Assembly (NCBI GenBank): GCA_019236035.1
Contig: JAFAJU010000138.1
Location: 1-5,102 of the forward strand
Origin: Verrucomicrobiota bacterium
GTDB taxonomy: Bacteria; Verrucomicrobiota; Verrucomicrobiia; Chthoniobacterales; JAFAMB01
Direction: 5' to 3'
DNA length: 5,102 nucleotides
Each line of letters opens with the position of its first letter. The first letter of the stretch is position 1. The position numbers and the translations under genes were made by a program. The notes below the pieces were generated by a model. That model was not told the DNA's origin. It was given only the letters and a program-made list of their open reading frames with translations, and did not search any database. Below, piece after piece: positions 1 through 5,102 of the stretch.

Positions 1-1
1 T

Positions 2-835
2 CGTAAGGTGGGAGAGCCAAAAAAAAGCTTCATCGCACTCTCGAATCTGGAAGATGAATTCCTGGAGAAACCTCAATTAGACCGTAAGGCGATCGTCGCA
101 AAAATAGCCTCAGGGGAGGTCTATCAGGAAGGGAGGGGCACTTACCAACGTTCTAATCAACGGCACGTATTCGGTACCGATCCGCTCGGACGCGATCTCT
201 TGACGCGGGTCTTGGTTGGAGGTCGGATCTCGCTGGCGGTTGGGTTTGCGGCCACGCTCGTCTCGGTTTGCATCGGGGTGTTGTGGGGTGCTACCGCTGG
301 CTTTGCGGGGGGGAAAGTTGACACCGTGATGATGCGGTTTGCAGACATACTTTATGCTCTTCCGTTCACGGTCATCGTCATTCTGCTGATGGTGATATTC
401 GGACGGAACTTCATCCTGCTCTTTGTTGCTATTGGAGCGGTTGAGTGGCTGAACATGGCCCGCATTGTTCGAGGTCAGATCATCTCTTTGAAAAATCAGG
501 AATTTATCGAGGCCGCTATTTCGCTGGGGCTGCCAAGCCATCGGATCCTCTTCCGGCATCTGATCCCCAATGTCATTGGGTCGATCATCATTTACGCTAC
601 GCTCACTGTTCCGAACGTGATGTTATTGGAGGCTGTCCTGAGCTTCCTCGGGCTTGGAGTTCAACCGCCGCTAAGTTCCTGGGGTGTTTTGATCGATGAA
701 GGGTCTCGTACGATGGAGACTTCGATCTGGTTGCTGGTCTGTCCTGCAATATTCTTCTCGTTGACGCTTTTCTCCCTGAATTTTCTTGGAGACGGTCTGC
801 GGGATGCACTCGACCCGAAATCTTCCAAAGATTAA
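2..835 (+). CDS. oppC: OppC-type peptide ABC transporter permease (5' partial)
   Basis: This is an inner-membrane permease subunit of an oligopeptide/dipeptide importer; it pairs with an OppB-type permease to form the channel. Numbering from the GTG at position 8, the family landmark FGTDPLGRDLL is at residues 55-65 and GGRISLAVG at 71-79. Membrane segments lie at about 73-97, 115-132, 135-152, 192-212 and 240-262. The EAA loop that docks on the ATPases (EAAISLG, 168-174, then HLIPN, 184-188) is intact, and the end GDGLRDALDP matches E. coli OppC closely from memory. The usual first membrane helix is absent and the frame stays open to the left edge, so the GTG at 8 is probably internal and the true start lies upstream. 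About 50 charged residues precede FGTD, a longer stretch than I recall in E. coli. The TAA stop overlaps the next gene's ATG by one base. Confidence 0.93.
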   Translation, partial: RKVGEPKKSFIALSNLEDEFLEKPQLDRKAIVAKIASGEVYQEGRGTYQRSNQRHVFGTDPLGRDLLTRVLVGGRISLAVGFAATLVSVCIGVLWGATAGFAGGKVDTVMMRFADILYALPFTVIVILLMVIFGRNFILLFVAIGAVEWLNMARIVRGQIISLKNQEFIEAAISLGLPSHRILFRHLIPNVIGSIIIYATLTVPNVMLLEAVLSFLGLGVQPPLSSWGVLIDEGSRTMETSIWLLVCPAIFFSLTLFSLNFLGDGLRDALDPKSSKD

Positions 836-1845
836 TGGCGCTGCTCGAAGTCGAAAATCTCCGGACCTACTTCTATACGCGTGGTGGCGTAGTTCGCGCG
901 GTGGACAATGTCTCCTTTACGCTGGAGCAGGGCGAAACCATGGGGATTGTCGGTGAATCAGGGTCGGGCAAGTCCGTCACCTGTTACTCTCTCCTCGGCC
1001 TGATTCCTCGACCACCTGGCAAGATCGTTTCAGGGTCCGCGCTCTTCGGTGGCGTGGACCTCTTGAATTGTCCCAAAGAACAGTTGCGCCGGATTCAGGG
1101 GAAGAGGATCTCGATGATTTTTCAAGATCCGATGACATCGCTGAACCCGTATATGCGGGTTTCGGATCAGCTCGTTGAGCCTTTGCTGGTACACGACAAA
1201 ATGAGCCGATCGCAAGCGCTTACCAGGGCTATCGCGAGCCTGGAAGAAGTGGGTATTCAGGATGCAGCAAATCGGATTAACCTTTATCCGCACCAGTTTT
1301 CTGGCGGTATGCGTCAGCGCGTGATGATTGCCATGGCATTGATCAGCCGGCCGGAGATCCTAATTGCTGATGAGCCCACCACCGCCCTGGATGTCACTGT
1401 CCAGGCACAGATTCTCGAGCTGATTAGACAGCGCCAGAAGGATTTGGGGACAGCGGTGATATTCATCACACATGATCTGGGCGTCGTGGCCTCGTTTTGC
1501 AACCGGGTCAATGTCATGTACGCCGGCCGGATCGTCGAGTCGGCGCCTACGGACGAGATCTTCGCTCGTCCCATGCATCCCTATAACGCTTCGCTCCAAC
1601 AATCGATTCCGGCGCTGCATAAGAAGGGGCAGGCGCTGTTCACGATTCCTGGACTTCCACCGGATCTCACAATCGAATTCCGTGGATGCCCATTTGCGTC
1701 TCGCTGCGCTCACGCAGGCGAGATCTGCAAAGAACAAGATCCGGCGCTCAAGCAGATTGTACCCGGCCATAAAACCTCTTGCATCCGGTTTCAACGCGGT
1801 GAGATCGCGGATGTTCGCATCAAGAACTTCGTTTCCGCCGTATGA
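835..1845 (+). CDS. oppD: OppD-type peptide ABC transporter ATP-binding protein
   Basis: This 336-residue cytoplasmic ATPase powers peptide import together with OppF. All ABC motifs are present: Walker A GESGSGKS (40-47, lysine 46), Q-loop Gln97 in IFQDPMTSLNP, signature FSGGMRQR (155-162), Walker B ILIADEPT with Glu180, D-loop ALD (184-186) and H-loop His213. The C-terminal oligo_HPY domain begins around HPY (248-250) and has four cysteines, C285, C291, C298 and C316, spaced x5-x6-x17. In mycobacterial Dpp/Opp transporters the equivalent cysteines are reported to hold a [4Fe-4S] cluster; here that is inferred. Length is normal for the family. There is no strong Shine-Dalgarno sequence; the start sits in TAATG with the oppC stop, so translation is probably coupled. 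OppD versus DppD cannot be settled from sequence alone, but the neighbouring permease is OppC-like. Confidence 0.95.
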   Translation: MALLEVENLRTYFYTRGGVVRAVDNVSFTLEQGETMGIVGESGSGKSVTCYSLLGLIPRPPGKIVSGSALFGGVDLLNCPKEQLRRIQGKRISMIFQDPMTSLNPYMRVSDQLVEPLLVHDKMSRSQALTRAIASLEEVGIQDAANRINLYPHQFSGGMRQRVMIAMALISRPEILIADEPTTALDVTVQAQILELIRQRQKDLGTAVIFITHDLGVVASFCNRVNVMYAGRIVESAPTDEIFARPMHPYNASLQQSIPALHKKGQALFTIPGLPPDLTIEFRGCPFASRCAHAGEICKEQDPALKQIVPGHKTSCIRFQRGEIADVRIKNFVSAV

Positions 1846-2822
1846 GTATCTTTCTCGAGCTCGAGAACCTGAAAACGCATTTCCCTATCTACAGGGGAAC
1901 AATTTTTCGGCGACAGATCGGATCGGTGAAAGCGGTGGATGGGGTCAATCTCCAGGTTAGAAAAGGTGAGATTCTTGGTCTTGTGGGCGAGTCGGGTTGC
2001 GGCAAATCGACTCTGGCCCGCACCATCGTGCAGCTCATCCCCACCACCCAAGGCGCCGTCATCTTGGAAGGACGAAATCTTTCGGAAATCTCCAGGGCCG
2101 CCGTGCGCGCAGAGCGCGTGAACTTCCAGATGATCTTCCAGGATCCATACGCCTCCTTGAACCCTCGGATGACGGTTTACGACACCCTGGCCGAAGCGAT
2201 TCAGACTAGACAACAGATCGACAAGAAGTTGTTGCTGGAGAAAGTGGGGCGGTTGATGAGAACAGTTGGTCTGCCGGCGAATCAGATGCGGCGATATCCG
2301 CACGAATTTTCTGGAGGCCAACGGCAGCGTATCGCTATCGCGAGGGCTTTGGCGCCGGAGCCTAAGCTGATCATCGCTGATGAACCCGTCTCAGCGTTGG
2401 ATGTGTCGATCCAATCCCAGATTCTGAATCTGATCGCAAGGCTTTGTCGGGAGATGCAACTCACCATGATCTTCATCTCGCACGATATTTCGGTGGTGAA
2501 GTACATCTCCGATCGGATCGCGGTGATGTACCTGGGCCGCTTGGTTGAACTCGGGCCGGCTACCGAAGTTGTCGAGAAACCGCTGCATCCCTATACGAAA
2601 GCGCTGGTGTCGGCGATTCCGATTCCCGACCCGCAAGTGGAGCGCAGACGCCAGCGTATCATTTTGCAAGGGGACCCACCGTCGCCGATGAGCCCGCCGG
2701 TCGGATGCGCGTTTCATCCGCGCTGTCCGTACGCAATCGCCGCTTGTAAAGCGCAACGGCCCGAACTCGAACAGAAGGAGTCGAACCGGTTCGCAGCTTG
2801 CATCCGGGTCGGAGAGATTTAG
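1842..2822 (+). CDS. oppF: OppF-type peptide ABC transporter ATP-binding protein
   Basis: This 326-residue protein is the second ATPase of the importer, expected to form a heterodimer with OppD beneath the permeases. It has Walker A GESGCGKS (49-56, lysine 55), Q-loop Gln100 in IFQDPYASLNP, signature FSGGQRQR (156-163), Walker B LIIADEP with Glu181, D-loop ALD (185-187) and H-loop His214. The YASLNPRMTV stretch and the RGxIFRRQ-like N-terminal insert are typical of OppF/DppF rather than OppD. The C-terminal oligo_HPY domain (HPY 249-251) carries C289, C295, C302 and C320, with the same x5-x6-x17 spacing as in OppD. The ATG overlaps the oppD stop in ATGA, and no clear ribosome binding site precedes it, which favours translational coupling. 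The gene ends in TAG one base before the intergenic hairpin and appears to be the last of the operon. Confidence 0.95.
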   Translation: MSIFLELENLKTHFPIYRGTIFRRQIGSVKAVDGVNLQVRKGEILGLVGESGCGKSTLARTIVQLIPTTQGAVILEGRNLSEISRAAVRAERVNFQMIFQDPYASLNPRMTVYDTLAEAIQTRQQIDKKLLLEKVGRLMRTVGLPANQMRRYPHEFSGGQRQRIAIARALAPEPKLIIADEPVSALDVSIQSQILNLIARLCREMQLTMIFISHDISVVKYISDRIAVMYLGRLVELGPATEVVEKPLHPYTKALVSAIPIPDPQVERRRQRIILQGDPPSPMSPPVGCAFHPRCPYAIAACKAQRPELEQKESNRFAACIRVGEI

Positions 2823-2854
2823 CGGTAGGGTCGCGCTCCCGCGCGACCCTACCG
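2823..2854. repeat. Perfect 14-bp inverted repeat between convergent genes
   Basis: The arms CGGTAGGGTCGCGC (2823-2836) and GCGCGACCCTACCG (2841-2854) are exact reverse complements around a 4-base TCCC loop. The hairpin begins directly after the oppF stop codon and lies 10 bases from the end of the convergent reductase gene. Its strength and place suggest a bidirectional transcription stop. Neither side has the T-run of a classical intrinsic terminator, so it may instead be a dispersed REP-like palindrome that blocks 3' exonucleases. The palindrome is seen directly; the role is inferred. Confidence 0.8.
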
Positions 2855-2869
2855 GCCTATGGGCCTATG
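2854..2869. repeat. 8-bp tandem duplication GGCCTATG
   Basis: Two exact head-to-tail copies of GGCCTATG occupy 2854-2861 and 2862-2869. The first copy shares its first base with the end of the hairpin, and the second contains the TAG stop codon (2867-2865, - strand) of the reductase gene. It looks like a small replication-slippage duplication at the gene end. No function is implied. Confidence 0.7.
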
Positions 2870-3848
2870 AATGCCCTAGGATCGGGTGCGGTTGGTAAGG
2901 TGCCTCGAGAGCCTTGAGTTCTTCTTTATCTAACTTGATTTCCAGCGCTTTTACCGCGTCATCAATGTGGTGCGATTTCGTGGCGCCAATGATCGGCGAG
3001 GTCACTCCAGGTTGCTGCAAGATCCACGCCAGTGCGATTTGGGCGTTTGCTGCTTTTCGCTTCTTGGCGATCTCGGTGACGCGTTCGACGACTTGAAAAT
3101 CGGCTGCTTGATAATAGAGGCCGTGAGCGAATTCGTCTGTCTTGGCTCGAACGGTCTCGCCCTTATCTTCCGCCCGCCGATTACCTGCCAGAAAACCACG
3201 GGCTAACGGGCTCCAGGGAATCAAACCTACGCCTTCGGCCCGGCAGAGCGGATTCATCTCACGTTCTTCCTCCCGGTAGACAAGGTTGTAATGGTTCTGC
3301 ATGGAAACAAAGCGAGCGTAACCGTGCTGATCAGCCAGATACAAAAATTTAGCGAATTGCCATGCGTACATGCTGGAAGCCCCAATATAGAGCGCCTTCC
3401 CTTGATTGATAACGTCTGTTAAGGCCTCCAGAGTCTCTTCGATCGGTGTGGTTGAATCGTACCGATGAATCTGATAGAGATCGACGTAATCGACCCCTAG
3501 TCGCTTCAAGCTCGCGTCGATGGCGTGCCGAATGTGTTTCTTCGAGGTGCCTCGCTCATTCGGGGTATCGCCCGTCGGATTGTAAACCTTGGTGGCGATT
3601 GCGATCTGTTCCCTCCTGGCACCGAGTTTTTTCAAGGCACGGCCGGTGACTTCCTCGCTCGCGCCGGAAGAGTACATGTCGGCAGTATCAAAAAAATTGA
3701 TCCCAGCATCAAGCGCCTGCCGAAAAAAGGGGATTGATTCCGATTCTTCCAAAACCCAATCTCGCCATTTTGACGAGCCGTAGCTCATGCAACCAAGACA
3801 AATGCGTGACACCTTCAATCCGGTATTTCCAAGGGATACATATTCCAT
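2865..3848 (-). CDS. yajO: YajO-like NADPH-dependent aldo/keto reductase
   Basis: This is a cytosolic aldo/keto reductase of 327 residues, the normal size for the family. It has the TIM-barrel start MEYVSLGNTGLKVSRICLG and the catalytic tetrad Asp54, Tyr59 (FFDTADMYS), Lys87 (ATK) and His128 (LYQIH). SMQNHYNLVYREEERE (182-197), PWSPLARG (211-218) and IIGAT (286-290) are the expected cofactor-side motifs. The end PYQPHPILG and many internal stretches resemble E. coli YajO, as I remember it; YajO has been linked to 1-deoxyxylulose 5-phosphate/thiamine metabolism, but the substrate here is not known. A longer frame starts at 3893, but its 15 extra residues do not look like the family, and a GGAGA ribosome binding site lies just before the ATG at 3848, so that start is preferred. 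The gene runs against the opp operon and away from the antiporter gene. No truncation or missing residue is seen. Confidence 0.92.
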   Translation of the reverse strand: MEYVSLGNTGLKVSRICLGCMSYGSSKWRDWVLEESESIPFFRQALDAGINFFDTADMYSSGASEEVTGRALKKLGARREQIAIATKVYNPTGDTPNERGTSKKHIRHAIDASLKRLGVDYVDLYQIHRYDSTTPIEETLEALTDVINQGKALYIGASSMYAWQFAKFLYLADQHGYARFVSMQNHYNLVYREEEREMNPLCRAEGVGLIPWSPLARGFLAGNRRAEDKGETVRAKTDEFAHGLYYQAADFQVVERVTEIAKKRKAANAQIALAWILQQPGVTSPIIGATKSHHIDDAVKALEIKLDKEELKALEAPYQPHPILGHS

Positions 3849-3963
3849 AATGTGTTCTCCGATCAGAACTCTTCGCTGAAGCAGGACCAGCATGCAACCA
3901 GGACGCCTCTGTGGCGATGCCGCTTTGTAAGCGATACAGGCAGAGAGACCCTACCATAGATCG
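3849..3963. other. Divergent intergenic region (yajO-like / aspT-like)
   Basis: This 115-base gap lies between two divergent starts and must hold the 5' signals of both unless they are transcribed from further away. Apart from the GGAGA site of the reductase I see no convincing -35/-10 pair on either strand. A 13-base dyad CGCTTTGTAAGCG (3921-3933, 5-bp arms) could be a small operator but is short enough to be chance. GACCCTACC at 3947-3955 repeats part of the hairpin arm at 2845-2853. Confidence 0.5.
3856..3860 (-). promoter_or_regulatory. Ribosome binding site of the yajO-like gene
   Basis: On the - strand the sequence reads GGAGAACACATT followed by ATG, placing GGAG 8 bases before the start codon. 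This decides the start at 3848 rather than the upstream ATG at 3893. It is the only clear Shine-Dalgarno match before a gene in the window. Confidence 0.7.
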
Positions 3964-5102
3964 ATGGAATCGGTTCACGACATTCTGAGAAAATATCCGG
4001 AACTTGTGATCTTCTTAACTCTGGCGATAGGGTTTTACATCGGTCGATTGAAGATCCGCGGTTTCAGTATTGGATCGATGCCCGGAGTTTTGCTGACGGG
4101 GCTGGCCATCGGGCAGTTCGGGATACCGATCTCACCAGCTATCAAATCAGTGTTTCTGCTTTTCTTCCTTTTTGCGGTCGGGTATGGCGTCGGACCGCAA
4201 TTTTTTCACGGGCTAAAAACGGGCGGCCTGGCGCAGGCATTCTTTACAATGCTCGTTTGCCTGGCCTGTCTGGGCACGGCCTATCTTACCGCGCGATTCT
4301 TTGGTTTCGGTGTTGGTTATGGCACAGGAGTATTCGGCGGGTCCTGTACCGTTTCTTCTGTGCTCGGGGTCGCGACGGACGCGATCCACCAACTGGGCGG
4401 CTCACCAGAGGCCCACCAGGAACAGATCAATGGCATGTCGATTGCATTTGCGATCACCTACATCTTCGGCACGGTTGGTAGTTCCGTGTTCCTTTCATTG
4501 CTGGGGCCGAAGATTCTGGGCGTAAATCTGGCTGCTGAATGCAAAGCGTTGGAATCCGAGATGGGAGGGAACGAACCGGATCCTTCTGTTCACTCTGCAT
4601 ATCACATGATCAGCGTTCGCGCCTATCGATTAACCGATGCGCGGTTCGTGGGACTGACGGTGGCGGAGTTCGAGGCGCGCTTTCCGGACAAACGTCTTTT
4701 CGTCGAGCGGTTGCGGCAGGGCGACAAGATCGTTGAGAGCACTCCAGAAACCTTAATCCGACCAGGCGACGTTCTGGCGATAGCGTCGCGCACGGAGACG
4801 CTGATCCAGGACGCGAGTCAGTTTGGAGTTGAAGTAGGCGATCCGCAGCTCCTCGATTATCCCAGCCAAACGCTGGAGGCTATGGTCACCAGGAAAGAGA
4901 TTGTTGGAAGCACGCTCGGCGAATTTGTGGAGCTGGGCCATGACCGGCGATCGCGCGGCGTTTTCGTACGCGCCCTGATTCGTGGCGGGCACGAGCTGCC
5001 ATTCAACGCCGGGATGAAAATCGCCAAAGGCGATGTTTTGCGTGTGAGTGGCTCCCAACGCGATGTTGAACGCGTGGCGAAGTTCATTGGTTATACACTT
5101 CG
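3964..5102 (+). CDS. aspT: AspT-family antiporter with RCK_C domains (3' partial)
   Basis: An open frame without a stop runs from the ATG at 3964 to the right edge, giving 379 complete codons of a family usually near 550 residues. About six hydrophobic segments are visible at residues 12-28, 39-57, 59-81, 87-110, 115-135 and 159-182, including AVGYGVGPQFF (71-81), which is typical of aspartate:alanine antiporters. A glycine-rich stretch GVFGGSCTVSSVLG follows at about 122-135. Residues about 215-290 and 300-379 form two RCK_C/TrkA-C-like domains (RPGDVLAIAS and AKGDVLRVSG are the hallmark turns), which lie in the cytoplasmic loop between the two membrane halves. Known relatives exchange aspartate for alanine; the substrate here is inferred only, and YidE/YbjL-type putative transporters are the alternative. 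An in-frame TAA at 3928-3930 and no other ATG after it fix the start; the upstream ribosome binding site is weak (GAGAG at 3943-3947). Confidence 0.88.
   Translation, partial: MESVHDILRKYPELVIFLTLAIGFYIGRLKIRGFSIGSMPGVLLTGLAIGQFGIPISPAIKSVFLLFFLFAVGYGVGPQFFHGLKTGGLAQAFFTMLVCLACLGTAYLTARFFGFGVGYGTGVFGGSCTVSSVLGVATDAIHQLGGSPEAHQEQINGMSIAFAITYIFGTVGSSVFLSLLGPKILGVNLAAECKALESEMGGNEPDPSVHSAYHMISVRAYRLTDARFVGLTVAEFEARFPDKRLFVERLRQGDKIVESTPETLIRPGDVLAIASRTETLIQDASQFGVEVGDPQLLDYPSQTLEAMVTRKEIVGSTLGEFVELGHDRRSRGVFVRALIRGGHELPFNAGMKIAKGDVLRVSGSQRDVERVAKFIGYTL

Noticed and set aside
110..559. Open frame of 149 codons on the - strand inside oppC
   Set aside because: It lies wholly opposite a well-supported permease gene, its product is low-complexity and charged with no recognisable domain, and it has no ribosome binding site that I can see.
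1472..1960. Open frame of 162 codons on the + strand across the oppD/oppF junction
   Set aside because: It overlaps two certain genes in another frame, and its arginine/serine-rich product is typical of an out-of-frame reading.
1791..2321. Open frame of 176 codons on the - strand opposite the oppD end and oppF start
   Set aside because: It is the antisense shadow of conserved ABC ATPase sequence, with no family motif of its own.
3849..3893. Upstream ATG giving the reductase 15 extra N-terminal residues
   Set aside because: The extra residues do not match the family start, whereas the ATG at 3848 has GGAGA at good spacing and begins with the typical MEYVSLGNTGL sequence.
3882..3904. Direct repeat CAGGAC 17 bases apart in the divergent intergenic region
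   Set aside because: A six-base repeat is expected by chance and no regulator gene is nearby.
3921..3933. 13-base dyad CGCTTTGTAAGCG as an operator
   Set aside because: The 5-bp arms are too short to separate from chance, and no promoter elements are placed around it.
4753..5058. Open frame of 101 codons on the - strand at the right end
   Set aside because: It is opposite the antiporter frame, which shows RCK_C motifs and stays open to the window edge; the antisense product has no recognisable features.

Overview
The window is a piece of an ordinary bacterial chromosome with moderate GC by eye. It carries the downstream part of an oligopeptide/dipeptide ABC transporter operon on the + strand, a convergent aldo/keto reductase gene on the - strand, and the 5' part of a membrane antiporter gene on the + strand. 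No phage, plasmid, insertion-sequence, CRISPR or RNA gene is visible. The host is not certain. Weak Shine-Dalgarno sequences, the protein sequences and a GGTAGGG-type palindrome would fit a Gram-negative soil or environmental bacterium such as Verrucomicrobiota or Acidobacteriota. That is an impression from memory, not a demonstrated assignment.

Positions 2-2822 hold oppC (5' end outside the window), oppD and oppF. They are joined by TAATG (1-base) and ATGA (4-base) stop/start overlaps, so they are almost certainly one translationally coupled operon. The peptide-binding protein gene oppA and the first permease gene oppB would be expected upstream, or oppA elsewhere. OppC forms half of the membrane channel. 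OppD and OppF are the two ATPases, each with a complete set of nucleotide-binding motifs and a C-terminal oligo_HPY domain with four cysteines at identical spacing.

Positions 2823-2864 are a short gap between convergent genes, holding a perfect 14-bp stem-loop and an 8-bp tandem repeat. The yajO-like aldo/keto reductase follows at 3848-2865 on the - strand. A 115-base gap (3849-3963) separates it from a divergent gene.

From 3964 to the right edge a single open frame encodes the N-terminal 379 residues of an AspT-type (YidE/YbjL-duplication) antiporter: an N-terminal membrane half followed by two RCK_C/TrkA-C-like soluble domains. The second membrane half lies beyond the window. Together the region could import peptides and exchange the resulting amino acids, but that link rests only on adjacency. 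I found no convincing new system; the most unusual items are the intergenic palindrome, the long pre-channel segment of OppC and the antiporter's SCTVSS motif.
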